From: Paraflavisolibacter caeni
GTDB lineage: Bacteria > Bacteroidota > Bacteroidia > Chitinophagales > Chitinophagaceae
DNA: 64,000 nt
NCBI RefSeq assembly: GCF_025628885.1
Contig: NZ_JAOTIF010000015.1
Span: 94,372 to 158,371 of the forward strand
Direction of reading: 5' to 3'
Position numbers and translations under genes: made by a program. Shown in pieces: positions 23,718-33,200 of the stretch (positions are counted from its first letter, which is position 1; every line of letters starts with the position of its first letter). The notes beneath the pieces were generated by a model that worked only from the letters and a program-made list of their open reading frames with translations, did no database searches and was not told the origin of the DNA.

Positions 23718-26069
23718 TTAAAATTTGAAATTCCACGTTACTGATGGTAATATGGGGAAAAGGGAAACCTGCACGGCTTCGACTTTTAAAGAACCATTAT
23801 AAGGACTGCCCTCTTGATCAAAATAGATGAAATATGGGTTTTTCCTGCTATAAACATTATAAACACTAAATACCCAATTGCTCTGAACTTTTCTCTTCTT
23901 TTTAGGAATAGGAGTATACGTTGCGGAAAGGTCCAATCGGTGATAGGATGGTAGCCTGTATTTATTGATACGGCTGTACTCCTGTGTTAATACGCCTTCG
24001 ATGATGTAAAACCTTTCAGGAAGAGATGTTGCATTGCCTGTACCATAGACAAATACGCTTCCAATATGCCATTTGGGGTTAAGCTCATAGGTAGAAACTA
24101 CCGACAGGTCATGTCTGCGGTCATACTTTGCTGGGAACACTTTGCCTTCGTTTAATTGTGGAAACTTCCGCCATGTCCAGGATAAAGTGTATCCAATCCA
24201 TCCTGTAAGCTTACCTCTTATTTTATTGATCAGTAATTCAGCGCCATAACTCCATCCATTACCAAATACAAAATCTTCTTCAGGATCCTGCAATCCAGGG
24301 GTGTATCCTTCTTTGTATTCGATCTGGTTCTGCATGTCCTTGTAATAAAGTTCTAGCGACGTTTCATATTTGTTGTTTTGAAAGTTCTTAAAGAATCCTG
24401 CTGCATATTGCCAGCTAATTTGAGGCTGAACACGGAAAGTACTGGGTGCCCACAGATCAGTTGGTAGAGTAGTGCCGGCATTGCTGACCAGGTGAATAAA
24501 CTGGAAATTGCGGGTTACTGATGCTTTAAGTGAAGTTTCTTCATCGATGGAATATCTGGCAGTGATCCTTGGTTCAATGCCATTATAGGTTTTGATGCGT
24601 TCAAAACTGGAATATACAGTACTATCCAGTTTATTACGGTCAGCATCACGGACATATTTGGTATAAGGGCCAATTTGAGAAAAGGAACTCCACCGCAAAC
24701 CATAATTCAACTTGAACTTTTCGTTGATATCCCAGTCATCCTGTATATACAATGCTTTCTCTACGGCATACTTATCTCCTTCATTACTTGGCTCAAATAC
24801 TGTAGAGTCCTGCTTGCCGGTCACCACATTCGGAATAAACTTATGGTAGGTGAGTAGTCCTCCAAACTTTATCCTGTGTTGTGTTGCAGGATAAAAATCA
24901 AAATCCATCTTTGCATTTCCATCTCTGATACCCGAAGAAAGCGCAAGTTCAAAATTGTCCTGAGCCGCAGCAAAACGGAATTTATAATTGTTATAAACAA
25001 GAGTTGTATTGGCGAATAGCTTTGGACTGAACACATGGTTCCACCTCAAGGTTGCTGTTGAATTGCCCCAGGGGATATTTGCATTGAAAGAACGTTTCAA
25101 ATTATTATAATCAAATACATCCTTGCCTAGATAGCCACTTAAATAAAGCCTGTCTTTTGCTGAAAACCTGTAATTCACTTTTGCATTGAGATCATAAAAA
25201 TAATAACCCGACCCATGAAATTCTGAGTTGCTGTTAATGAAAGGTCTGGCTAAAACATCTACATAAGTCCTTCTGGCAGATACTATGAATGATGCTTTTT
25301 CCTTTTGTAATGGACCTTGTAGCGATAGGCGAGATGCAATCAACCCAATACCTCCTTCTGCCTGGAATTTATTATCATTACCATCCTTCATGGTAATATC
25401 TAGCACAGAAGAAAGCCTGCCTCCATATTGCGCAGGCATGCCTCCTTTGATCAAGGATGCATTTTTTATAGCGTCCGAATTGAAGATGGAAAAGAATCCA
25501 AACAAGTGTCCGGTATTATAAACAATAGCGTCATCCAGCATGATCAGGTTTTGGTCCGGCCCGCCACCCCGCACATAAAATCCCGCATTGCCTTCACCCG
25601 CATTCCGTACACCAGGAAGTAGTTGAAGCGATTTCAAAATATCAACTTCTCCTAAAAATGCTGGTATTTTTTTAATTTGATTAATAGACAGGTCTATCCT
25701 GCCCATTTGTGCATTTTCTACATTGGCATCACTCCTTTTACTATATACAAGTACCTCGCTTAGTGCGGCAGATTTGGAAGCAAGTAAAAAGTTGACCTGT
25801 AGGTTTTTATGCAGAGCGATTTGTTCAGTTTGCGAAAAATAAGAAATATGCGAAATGGTAATGCTATACGTCCCGCTGTCAAGTGTTAAGGAATAAAAGC
25901 CATATTGATTGCTGCTGACAGATTTGGATCCGTTGGCAACAGAGATTGTGGCTCCAATAATGGATTCTCCGGTCGCACTGTCTTTTACAAAACCATTAAA
26001 TGTATATTTTTCTTGGGCTGCTGTTGCTAAAGACAACAGAAGGACGAAAAAGCAAAACCATGCGCGCAT
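23718..26069 (-). CDS. TonB-dependent receptor with carboxypeptidase-like N-terminal domain
   Basis: A 783-residue outer-membrane receptor. A signal peptide (1-18) is followed by a carboxypeptidase-D regulatory-like beta-sandwich (about 22-100; FNGFVKDSATGESIIGATIS). The plug domain follows (about 115-230; LSINQIKKIPAFLGEVDILK, LLPGVRNAGEGNAGFYVRGG, LIMLDDAIVYN), then a long beta-barrel ending in SVTWNFKF with the terminal phenylalanine used for insertion. It is smaller than SusC-type receptors and has no SusD partner, so glycan uptake is not implied. The gene starts 6 bp after the DUF3347 gene, in the same direction, so a metal-related substrate is one possibility. Confidence 0.92.
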   Translation of the reverse strand: MRAWFCFFVLLLSLATAAQEKYTFNGFVKDSATGESIIGATISVANGSKSVSSNQYGFYSLTLDSGTYSITISHISYFSQTEQIALHKNLQVNFLLASKSAALSEVLVYSKRSDANVENAQMGRIDLSINQIKKIPAFLGEVDILKSLQLLPGVRNAGEGNAGFYVRGGGPDQNLIMLDDAIVYNTGHLFGFFSIFNSDAIKNASLIKGGMPAQYGGRLSSVLDITMKDGNDNKFQAEGGIGLIASRLSLQGPLQKEKASFIVSARRTYVDVLARPFINSNSEFHGSGYYFYDLNAKVNYRFSAKDRLYLSGYLGKDVFDYNNLKRSFNANIPWGNSTATLRWNHVFSPKLFANTTLVYNNYKFRFAAAQDNFELALSSGIRDGNAKMDFDFYPATQHRIKFGGLLTYHKFIPNVVTGKQDSTVFEPSNEGDKYAVEKALYIQDDWDINEKFKLNYGLRWSSFSQIGPYTKYVRDADRNKLDSTVYSSFERIKTYNGIEPRITARYSIDEETSLKASVTRNFQFIHLVSNAGTTLPTDLWAPSTFRVQPQISWQYAAGFFKNFQNNKYETSLELYYKDMQNQIEYKEGYTPGLQDPEEDFVFGNGWSYGAELLINKIRGKLTGWIGYTLSWTWRKFPQLNEGKVFPAKYDRRHDLSVVSTYELNPKWHIGSVFVYGTGNATSLPERFYIIEGVLTQEYSRINKYRLPSYHRLDLSATYTPIPKKKRKVQSNWVFSVYNVYSRKNPYFIYFDQEGSPYNGSLKVEAVQVSLFPILPSVTWNFKF

Positions 26070-26075
26070 TTTTAC

Positions 26076-26696
26076 TTATTGGTGCTGCATAAAATCGAGT
26101 GTGTCTTTAGTTTCTCCGCATTCCACCATGCCTCCTTTATACTTAGGATGATGTAGGCCTAAATACGGATTGCGGATATCTTCTTTACTACTCAACCAGA
26201 TGCCGGGTTCGTTATCATTAAAAGCCATGGGGCATTCCTGCAAATAGATCTTTGATTCATCATAACGTATGGTACGCATGAGATTGTACATGTTGTCTGA
26301 AAGTTGATTGAATGACACCCGTTTTTCACTTAGATTGACACCAGGTTTGGAAATTGTAGCCAATTGCTCCTTTGTACCATCAATAAAACTAATAGCTGTC
26401 TGATAAATAGGAGTGTCTTTTTTTATTTCATTGAAATTAACTGCTTCTATACTGTTTTTAAGCTTGTTTGCATGTAGGGTAACGGATGAGCTGTCCCAAT
26501 TAACAAAGGCCTCAGTAAGAGCATAATAATCGTTAAGGGCTCCTTTTACAGATGTATTGAAACTATCACTATGCTGGCTAACAGCAAGAGGTTTTATTTG
26601 AGGCGTTTCGTCATTGGGTTTCGGTTTGGTCTCCCAAAAATACCATGTGATAACACCAGCTAATCCTAAAATGATCAATAAAGCCAATTTTTTCAT
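26076..26696 (-). CDS. DUF3347 domain protein, membrane-anchored
   Basis: A 206-residue protein with an N-terminal membrane anchor or signal peptide (MKKLALLIILGLAGVITWYF). The DUF3347 domain (about 50-160) includes ALNDYYALTEAFVNWDSSSV. The C-terminal part carries the associated motif YLQECPMAFNDNEPGIWLS, with RNPYLGLHHP and MVECGETKDTL. DUF3347 proteins often sit beside heavy-metal efflux genes, and the C-terminal C/H/M residues resemble a metal site. The start at 26696 gives a proper anchor; longer in-frame starts to 26777 would overlap the divergent gene. It is the first gene of a two-gene operon with the TonB receptor. Confidence 0.83.
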   Translation of the reverse strand: MKKLALLIILGLAGVITWYFWETKPKPNDETPQIKPLAVSQHSDSFNTSVKGALNDYYALTEAFVNWDSSSVTLHANKLKNSIEAVNFNEIKKDTPIYQTAISFIDGTKEQLATISKPGVNLSEKRVSFNQLSDNMYNLMRTIRYDESKIYLQECPMAFNDNEPGIWLSSKEDIRNPYLGLHHPKYKGGMVECGETKDTLDFMQHQ

Positions 26697-26766
26697 GAAT
26701 CGGAATGTTTTTTGCAAAGTTAAACCTCTCCTCCAATATCCCTCTTCACACATTAGCTTTGCTTCC

Positions 26767-27927
26767 ATGGATAACAACTTTGAATTAAGCTTTAAACGGT
26801 TAAGTGATTACTGTGAAAAAGAAAATTATAAAGGATGGGACCCTTTTGATGGTTTGTCAAGCAAAGTATTTAAATCCATACCCTTGATCCGCGGTAATCG
26901 TTTTTTTAGATTGGCATGGATTCAATTTTTTAAGCTGAGCCCTATTAATTTTCGTCGCTTTGCTTTGGTGCCAAAAGAGCATAATGCCAAAGGACTGGCA
27001 TTATTTTTAACGGGCTACTACAACTTGTATAAGCATCAGCCGAAAGAGGAATATAAAAAAAAGATCATATTTTTTGCCGATAAGCTCATCAATTTGCAAA
27101 ATCCAAACTTTTCAGGAAGTTGCTGGGGTTATTATTTTGATTGGCAGGCAAGGGCTTTTTTTCAACCTGCAAATACGCCAACCGTTGTGGCAACTTCTTT
27201 TGTTGCCGATGCATTATGGAATGCTTATGAAATTACAGGTAATAACATTTACTTCGAAACGGCTTTGTCAAGTGTGAACTTTGTTCTTCATGACTTGAAC
27301 AGGACATATGATAAGCAGGGCAACTTTGCGTTTTCTTATTCGCCAATGGATCAAACGCAGGTTTTTAATGCTTCTTTATTAGGTGCCAGGCTACTGGCAA
27401 GGGCTTACAGTTTTACAAAAGAGGAACACCTGAAAGAAGAGGCTCGCAAAGCTGTACAGTTCGTCTGCAACTATCAGCAGCCAAATGGTGCATGGGCATA
27501 TGGCACATTGCCCTTCCATGATTGGATCGACAATTTCCATACTGGGTTCAATTTGGAATGCATCTATGAATATGGCCAGTATACAGGCGATCACTCTTTT
27601 AATGGCAATGTTGATAAAGGTTTTGATTATTATATCAATACATTCTTTTGTAATGATGGTTCCGCTAAATATTATAGTAACAGATTATACCCTATTGATA
27701 TTCACGCTCCTGCACAACTGATCGCAACCTTGGTACGGCTCAATCGTTTTGATGAATACAAAAATCTTGCAGAGAAAGTAATGAACTGGACAATTAACAA
27801 CATGCAGGATAAAGCTGGCTATTTCTATTACCAGGTAAAAAGACGGTTAAGTTCAAACGTTCCTTATATGCGCTGGGCACAGGCATGGATGTTCTACGCC
27901 ATGTGTTTTTACAAGAATAATATTTGA
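26767..27927 (+). CDS. Alpha/alpha-barrel protein of polysaccharide loci
   Basis: A 386-residue soluble protein of repeated helices, the (alpha/alpha)6-barrel build of glycan epimerases and unsaturated glucuronyl hydrolases. Characteristic stretches are KGWDPFDGLSSKVF near the start, YYFDWQARAFFQPANTPTVV (about 140), ARKAVQFVCNYQQPNGAWAY (about 235) and FHDWIDNFHTGFNLECIYEY (about 255), ending MRWAQAWMFYAMC. In databases this type is often miscalled delta-aminolevulinic acid dehydratase, which it does not resemble. It is common in Bacteroidota exopolysaccharide loci. I place it at the left edge of this locus. The ATG at 26767 is 70 bp from the divergent DUF3347 start. Confidence 0.72.
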   Translation: MDNNFELSFKRLSDYCEKENYKGWDPFDGLSSKVFKSIPLIRGNRFFRLAWIQFFKLSPINFRRFALVPKEHNAKGLALFLTGYYNLYKHQPKEEYKKKIIFFADKLINLQNPNFSGSCWGYYFDWQARAFFQPANTPTVVATSFVADALWNAYEITGNNIYFETALSSVNFVLHDLNRTYDKQGNFAFSYSPMDQTQVFNASLLGARLLARAYSFTKEEHLKEEARKAVQFVCNYQQPNGAWAYGTLPFHDWIDNFHTGFNLECIYEYGQYTGDHSFNGNVDKGFDYYINTFFCNDGSAKYYSNRLYPIDIHAPAQLIATLVRLNRFDEYKNLAEKVMNWTINNMQDKAGYFYYQVKRRLSSNVPYMRWAQAWMFYAMCFYKNNI

Positions 27928-28029
27928 TCCAACTTTTTCATATTTTACTAACTCTGCGGCACAATTGTTGTTTCCTAAAAACAATTTTAAAAGTTAAATG
28001 CGTTAATTACAAAAGAAAAATCTAAGTAA

Positions 28030-28046
28030 TTGGCACTATACATGCA
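28030..28046 (+). promoter_or_regulatory. Candidate sigma-54 (-24/-12) promoter
   Basis: TTGGCACTATACATGCA matches the -24/-12 consensus TTGGCACG-N4-TTGCA with the required GG-N10-GC spacing (GG at 28032-28033, GC at 28044-28045). The start codon of the WecG-type gene is 125 bp downstream. A sigma-54 promoter would need an AAA+ activator, not seen in this window. Confidence 0.55.
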
Positions 28047-28171
28047 ACGCTTTATTTAATGTGATGCTCAATAAGATAGGAATTTTCATTTTTCTAGGAG
28101 AAATAGAGTATACCTGATCTGAATTGACAACATTTTGAAACATCGAAAGTGTAGAAGATTAAAGCTAAATT

Positions 28172-29038
28172 ATGAAAGACCGAGTGTATGTATTGGGCAC
28201 ACCTGTGCATAATTTAACGATGCAGGAAACGATAAATTTGGTGGATGACGCAATTGCTGGTAATCAGCACATACATCATTCCGTTGTGAATGCAGGGAAG
28301 ATCGTAGCGATGCATGAAAATATGGAATTAAGAGAAAGTGTAATTAATGCAGATATCATTAATGCTGATGGGCAGGCCGTCATTTGGATTTCAAAAATTT
28401 TTGGGCAACCATTAAAAGAACGTGTGACCGGCATTGATCTGATGGGTAAAGTAGTTGAATTAGCACATCGTAAAAATTATAAGATATTCCTCCTGGGGGC
28501 TCAGGAGGAAGTGTTGCAAAAAGTGATTGAAAAATTCAGCCGGCAATATTCACCGGAAATAATTGCGGGTTACCGTAATGGTTATTTTCGAAAGGAAGAT
28601 GAACAGGAAGTTGTGCAACAAATTGCTGACAGCAAGGCAAATATTTTATTTGTAGCCATCTCTTCGCCAGTAAAGGAAAATTTGCTCTACCAAAACAGAG
28701 ATGTTTTGAGAAATGTAAACTTTATAATGGGTGTTGGTGGAAGTTTCGATGTAGTGTCCGGTATAGTTAAACGGGCTCCTTTATGGATGCAGGGATTAGG
28801 CCTGGAATGGTTTTTCCGTGTATTACAAGAACCTAGAAGAATGTTTAAAAGATATCTTATAGGGAATTTGAAATTCATAGCATTAGTATTCAGGTACATC
28901 TTAAATGATTACAAATTCGAACCCTTGGCAAAAAATACCACAAACGGCCAACTTGAAATGGAAGTTGTCACTTCCGCGGTTGCTGAGCCTAAAAACAAGA
29001 AAACCCGCCGAAATAACTTGACTAAAATTGTTGATTAA
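28172..29038 (+). CDS. WecG/TagA/CpsF family glycosyltransferase
   Basis: A 288-residue membrane-associated GT26 glycosyltransferase, which adds a sugar (ManNAc or a related sugar) to a lipid-linked first sugar. Family motifs are VLGTPVHNLTMQETINLVDD (1-27), NAGKIVAMHENMELRESVIN, ADGQAVIWISKIFGQPLKER (about 68-88), IFLLGAQEEVL, and WMQGLGLEWFFRVLQEPRR (about 207-225). The C-terminal 45 residues are basic. Its start has no other gene in front, only the sigma-54-like site. Its 3' end overlaps the convergent polymerase-like gene by 17 bp. Confidence 0.92.
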   Translation: MKDRVYVLGTPVHNLTMQETINLVDDAIAGNQHIHHSVVNAGKIVAMHENMELRESVINADIINADGQAVIWISKIFGQPLKERVTGIDLMGKVVELAHRKNYKIFLLGAQEEVLQKVIEKFSRQYSPEIIAGYRNGYFRKEDEQEVVQQIADSKANILFVAISSPVKENLLYQNRDVLRNVNFIMGVGGSFDVVSGIVKRAPLWMQGLGLEWFFRVLQEPRRMFKRYLIGNLKFIALVFRYILNDYKFEPLAKNTTNGQLEMEVVTSAVAEPKNKKTRRNNLTKIVD

Positions 29039-30287
29039 TTGTTGAGCATTGATCTTGTTGTGTGTCCTTGAAGCCTCTATGAGTATAGAGCGCATAAAAG
29101 AACATAAAAAACAAAATGCCTTGCTGCCTCACTAAAATAGATTCAGTCAGAAAAGTGATCGACACAATAAACAGGAATGGTATAAATAACGGGTATTTGT
29201 TGCTCTGAAAAATGGGCGATAATAATAACCCCAGAAAAATAAATACTCCAACGATACCATAAGTTGCAAGCACTTCCAGGTATTGATTATGTGCATTGTA
29301 GTTATAATGGGCTAAATCCTGATACCCTTTAGCTATATAGGTATCTTTTCTGATGTAATTAATATCACCAAAAGTAGTGCCGCCTAACCAATGTTCCTTA
29401 AATATATCAATATGAGTTTCCCACTTAGCCAGGCGCATAGTCAGCAGATTTCGCTGTTCCTGATTATCTGTAATAATAAATGCTTTGTTTTTTAAACTAT
29501 CAATTTTTTCATTTTGAAATGGATTGAAAAAAAATAGGGAAAGCAATCCTAAAAAGGCAGCTATTAAAACTCCGGATTTAACTCTTTTATTGATATGCAA
29601 TCGGCTGGAGACCTTGTTAAAATAATAAAAACCAATCAGAACAAAACATGCAATGCCCGTCAATGAGTTTAATAGTACCAGGCAAATACCTAAAAACAGT
29701 ACAACAAGAGTTGAAAGAATGATTTGCTTCTTACTGAATGCTTCCAGGCAATAATGTAGTTGAATCGCAATTCCTAAATTTGCAAACATCGCAACATAGG
29801 TAGGATGCCAGTTGCGAAAAACGCTTGTTAGTCCAAAAGACCTGAACTTAGAGTAAAGGGATTCTTCAATCATTATACTCCTTTCGCCTGTTCTTACAGT
29901 ATCAAAAAGAGCATAGCATATTGAAATAAAAAGAAAAAAACTTAAAGAAACAAGGAACATTTGCCCCGATGCTTTAATCAACCTTTTATTGATGATTGAA
30001 GATGATCCAATGACAAGCGGAAATAGGGCAAATGCAATTTGTGTAGATAGTCCACTGAATACTTTACTGGGATGCGCTGTGTACAACAATCCTGCTGCCA
30101 AAAACAAATAAAAAGCAAATGGGAAAAATACTTGTGGCTGCTTGATGATCTTGGGAATGTTTTTATAATCTCCAGCATGAAGCCAACAAACAAATACTAT
30201 TGCAAGTAATGCAAGTGTCAAACCACAGTATGGGCTCGGCAATATAAATGCAATGAGCAAAATGCTGTAATAATAAATCCTTTCCAT
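29022..30287 (-). CDS. O-antigen ligase/polymerase-like membrane protein
   Basis: A 421-residue protein with about ten or eleven membrane helices and a large periplasmic loop near the C-terminus. The loop has WLGGTTFGDINYIRK followed by LAHYNYNAHNQYLEVLATYG, the pattern of the O-antigen ligase (WaaL/Wzy) superfamily; the H in NAHNQYLE is typical. It may polymerise repeat units or ligate glycan to an acceptor. The window has a second protein of the same class at 37,593. It starts 17 bp after the end of the two-domain dehydrogenase, in the same operon direction, and its stop overlaps the end of the GT26 gene. Confidence 0.85.
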   Translation of the reverse strand: MERIYYYSILLIAFILPSPYCGLTLALLAIVFVCWLHAGDYKNIPKIIKQPQVFFPFAFYLFLAAGLLYTAHPSKVFSGLSTQIAFALFPLVIGSSSIINKRLIKASGQMFLVSLSFFLFISICYALFDTVRTGERSIMIEESLYSKFRSFGLTSVFRNWHPTYVAMFANLGIAIQLHYCLEAFSKKQIILSTLVVLFLGICLVLLNSLTGIACFVLIGFYYFNKVSSRLHINKRVKSGVLIAAFLGLLSLFFFNPFQNEKIDSLKNKAFIITDNQEQRNLLTMRLAKWETHIDIFKEHWLGGTTFGDINYIRKDTYIAKGYQDLAHYNYNAHNQYLEVLATYGIVGVFIFLGLLLSPIFQSNKYPLFIPFLFIVSITFLTESILVRQQGILFFMFFYALYTHRGFKDTQQDQCSTINQQF

Positions 30288-30304
30288 GTATTCTTCTCCT
30301 GCGA

Positions 30305-32446
30305 TTATAACTTCTGCGGCAATCCTGTATGCAAACTATCCAGAATTTTAAATGTAGCCTTAGTTGTAGCATAAATGGATTCTATAGGAATAGGATAGTC
30401 CTTACCATGCTTTACAGCTTCTAAGAAGCGCTGCACTTCTTGTGCATGTCCCTTCCCTTCCAGCTTCAATAATTTGCTTTTATTACCAGAAAATAATTCA
30501 CCTCCTCTGAAATCATTGATAATACCAACTTTGCCGCCGCCAAAGATCTCCATCCTTTCCTTGGGTAAAGACTTGTCACCATTGGCAACGTAAACAATAG
30601 TACCTACAGAACCATCGGAAAAAGTAATGGTAATAACAATATTATCCTCATTCTTAATTTGCTCGTTATGAGTATTCAAACATTGAGCATATACTGTTTG
30701 AGGTAATGCTCCCGTGAAGAATTGCATAAGATCAACAAAATGACATACTTCTCCTACAATCCTTCCTCCGCCAATACGTTCGTTTTGTGTCCAATGCTCC
30801 TTAGGTATGATGCCTGCATTTACCCTGTAATTCATGACTACTGGCTCAACTGTATTATGAAAAACCTTCTTTAATTCTTCTGCAATGGGCGAAAAGCGGC
30901 GGTTAAAGCCTACCATTACGTTCCTTCCATTTTGCAAGCAATATTCATTGATCTCTTCTAGTTCCTCTTCCGTCATAGCCAAAGGCTTTTCCACAAAAAC
31001 ATGTTTGCCCATTTGTAAAGCTTTAAGAACATACTGTGCGTGTGAGTTATGTGGAGTTGCAATGAAAACGGCATTAATTTCCGGCTTGCTCAATACATCT
31101 TCGCTATTGGACGAAGCAAAATTAAACCCGAACTTTTGAGCTACATTGTTTGCAGTGATTCCTTTAGAAGTAACCACCGTATCCAATGAAGCGCCATGGC
31201 CTTTGATATTAGGAATCAGGTAACTCTGGGCAAAACTGCCAGCGCCTATAAATCCGATATTGATTTGTTGAACAGGTTTCGATTTGATGGCAAACTTTGT
31301 TGCAAATTTTTCTTTATTTTCAGGGTAATGTAGCAGGATTCCAATATGGTGTTCCTGTTTCTCTCCCATAACAATCTCATAAGCAGTTTCTGCATCCTCG
31401 ATATTGAAAGTATGGGTAATGAGTGGTTGTATATTGACCTTTCTCTGTGAGATCAGTTGCAGGAAAGCTTCCATATTTCTTTGCTCAGTCCACCGAACAT
31501 ATGCATAGGGATAATCACTGCCGTTTTCTTCATAAGTTACATCGTAACGGCCGGGACCGTACGAGCAGGACATCCTGAGATCCAGTTCCTTCCTGTAAAA
31601 ATGAGGATCCCTTGGTACATGAAGCTGAACAGCACCTACAACAATCACTTTTCCTTTTTTACGTGCTATTTCTGCTGACAATTCAATTGGATCATTGGAG
31701 GCAGCCGCCGCTGTGATAATAATGTTGTCAAATCCAAAGCCGTTGGTGAAATTACTGACCTTGGATCGCAAGTCGGGATCATTGCGCAAAATGGCTTCAT
31801 CTGTTCCTGATCCTTTAGCCAGTTGAACAAGACCTTCAGCAAAATCAATACCCATTACTTTACAGCCATTGGCTTTCAACAGTTGACAGGTAAGTTGCCC
31901 TAAAAGTCCCAATCCAATAACACATACAATTTCGCCCAATTTTGGATCTGCCTGCCGAACACCTTGTAAGGCAATTGCACCTATAGTTGTAAAGCTCGCT
32001 TCTTCATAAGAAACATTGTCTGGGATCTTCACAACTAAGTTCTGAGGTACAGACACAATTTCCGCATGAGAGGCATAGTCCTGGCCAGCACAGGCTACAC
32101 GATCTCCTGGCTTGAAATAATGATTGCTGTCCATAGACGCGACCACTTGGCCAGCTGTACTATATCCCAATGCTTTAAGGGTATCCAGCTTTGTCTGAAC
32201 CTTTTGGAAAGTAGCTTTCAAACCTTCCTTTTTAATGTTTTGAAGCACTTGTGCCACCAGGTCAGGCCGTTGTTTGGCTTTACCCAGCAAGCTGGCCTTC
32301 GCCACTTTTACTGTGCTCCTTTCTGTACCAGCGCTGATCAGAGAAAACTTATTTTCAACCAATACCATTCCTTTCGATATAGACGGTAACGGCACTTCAT
32401 CAACGTATAGCTTTCCTGTTTTAAAGTTTTGAATGACCTGCTTCAT
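30305..32446 (-). CDS. Two-domain oxidoreductase: MDR alcohol dehydrogenase fused to Gfo/Idh/MocA
   Basis: A 713-residue fusion. Residues about 1-340 form a medium-chain dehydrogenase-like domain (PLPSISKGMVLVENKFSLIS, FKPGDRVACAGQDYASHAEI, a Rossmann motif VIGLGLLGQLTCQLLKANG). From about 375 a Gfo/Idh/MocA domain follows (INIGFIGAGSFAQSYL, then VFIATPHNSHAQYVL, FVEKPLAMTEEELEE, VMVGFNRRFSP). Such fusions are typical of surface-polysaccharide loci and probably oxidise or epimerise a sugar nucleotide or glycan end; the exact reaction is not established. I chose the ATG at 32446 because the family starts MKQVIQNFKTG; an in-frame ATG at 32500 is 1 bp from the next gene's stop. Confidence 0.88.
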   Translation of the reverse strand: MKQVIQNFKTGKLYVDEVPLPSISKGMVLVENKFSLISAGTERSTVKVAKASLLGKAKQRPDLVAQVLQNIKKEGLKATFQKVQTKLDTLKALGYSTAGQVVASMDSNHYFKPGDRVACAGQDYASHAEIVSVPQNLVVKIPDNVSYEEASFTTIGAIALQGVRQADPKLGEIVCVIGLGLLGQLTCQLLKANGCKVMGIDFAEGLVQLAKGSGTDEAILRNDPDLRSKVSNFTNGFGFDNIIITAAAASNDPIELSAEIARKKGKVIVVGAVQLHVPRDPHFYRKELDLRMSCSYGPGRYDVTYEENGSDYPYAYVRWTEQRNMEAFLQLISQRKVNIQPLITHTFNIEDAETAYEIVMGEKQEHHIGILLHYPENKEKFATKFAIKSKPVQQINIGFIGAGSFAQSYLIPNIKGHGASLDTVVTSKGITANNVAQKFGFNFASSNSEDVLSKPEINAVFIATPHNSHAQYVLKALQMGKHVFVEKPLAMTEEELEEINEYCLQNGRNVMVGFNRRFSPIAEELKKVFHNTVEPVVMNYRVNAGIIPKEHWTQNERIGGGRIVGEVCHFVDLMQFFTGALPQTVYAQCLNTHNEQIKNEDNIVITITFSDGSVGTIVYVANGDKSLPKERMEIFGGGKVGIINDFRGGELFSGNKSKLLKLEGKGHAQEVQRFLEAVKHGKDYPIPIESIYATTKATFKILDSLHTGLPQKL

Positions 32447-32501
32447 TTTCCTGGTTTCTTTTATAATAATAATGGCTTTTAAAAACGATACTTTACTCAT
32501 T

Positions 32502-33200
32502 TTATTTTGAAAGTACCATTAAAGAATATCCGCCAAGAATTCTAACAGTCCAATCCTTATTAAGTTTGTACATAAGTTTTCGGATGGGACTTAGCATTTT
32601 AGATTGAATGGGTTTTCCTGGTTGTTCAACCATTCCTGCTGTATAAAAGTGATCTAATATTTCATATCCCATGTCTTGCAACGAAGCTAAGGCCGTTTCT
32701 TTAGTAAAATAATGAATGTGCCCAACATGTTTTCTCCCTGTTAGAATGGGGGTACTTCTAAACACTGTTTGTACTGATAGATCCAGTGGGATATGAAAAA
32801 TTTTGAAGGTGCCCTTATTACGAAGCTTTCTTAGAAAGCCGAAATAATCCTCAATATGCTCGATCACATCAATAGCCATTACTATATCATAATGTATATC
32901 TTCTTCTAATAGATCTTTCAAATAGAAATTCACTTTATCAGATTTCCGGCTTTGCGTTAACTCAAATGCTTGAGGTGATATTTCATATCCGTAAAAAATA
33001 GTTTCACCAGACATATTCTGATGTAATTGAGCTAGTATTTCACCTACACCGCAACCTACTTCACAAATAGTTCTTGGCTTTAAATTATTTTTGGTTAACA
33101 TTTTCAGGATTTGCTTCGCTTTCCATGGTGAATCTTCCACGTGCCATGTTTGGTTGTTTTTAAGGTAAGCTCCGTCTTTGTATATTTCTTCGCTGTTCAT
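32502..33200 (-). CDS. Class I SAM-dependent methyltransferase
   Basis: A 232-residue soluble methyltransferase. The SAM motif I is ICEVGCGVGEILAQL (about 44-58), the acidic motif YGYEISPQAFE follows, and DIVMAIDVIEHIEDYFGFLR (about 103-122) is the post-motif region of a Methyltransf_11/23 type. The C-terminus is basic. It lies directly upstream of the two-domain oxidoreductase (55 bp) and probably begins the operon 33200-29022, so it may methylate a sugar of the same glycan. Divergent from another methyltransferase gene at 33399. Confidence 0.85.
   Translation of the reverse strand: MNSEEIYKDGAYLKNNQTWHVEDSPWKAKQILKMLTKNNLKPRTICEVGCGVGEILAQLHQNMSGETIFYGYEISPQAFELTQSRKSDKVNFYLKDLLEEDIHYDIVMAIDVIEHIEDYFGFLRKLRNKGTFKIFHIPLDLSVQTVFRSTPILTGRKHVGHIHYFTKETALASLQDMGYEILDHFYTAGMVEQPGKPIQSKMLSPIRKLMYKLNKDWTVRILGGYSLMVLSK

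Noticed and set aside
26767..27927. Delta-aminolevulinic acid dehydratase
   Set aside because: This name is often attached to such proteins, but the helical-barrel sequence has no resemblance to HemB and lacks its lysine and metal-site motifs.
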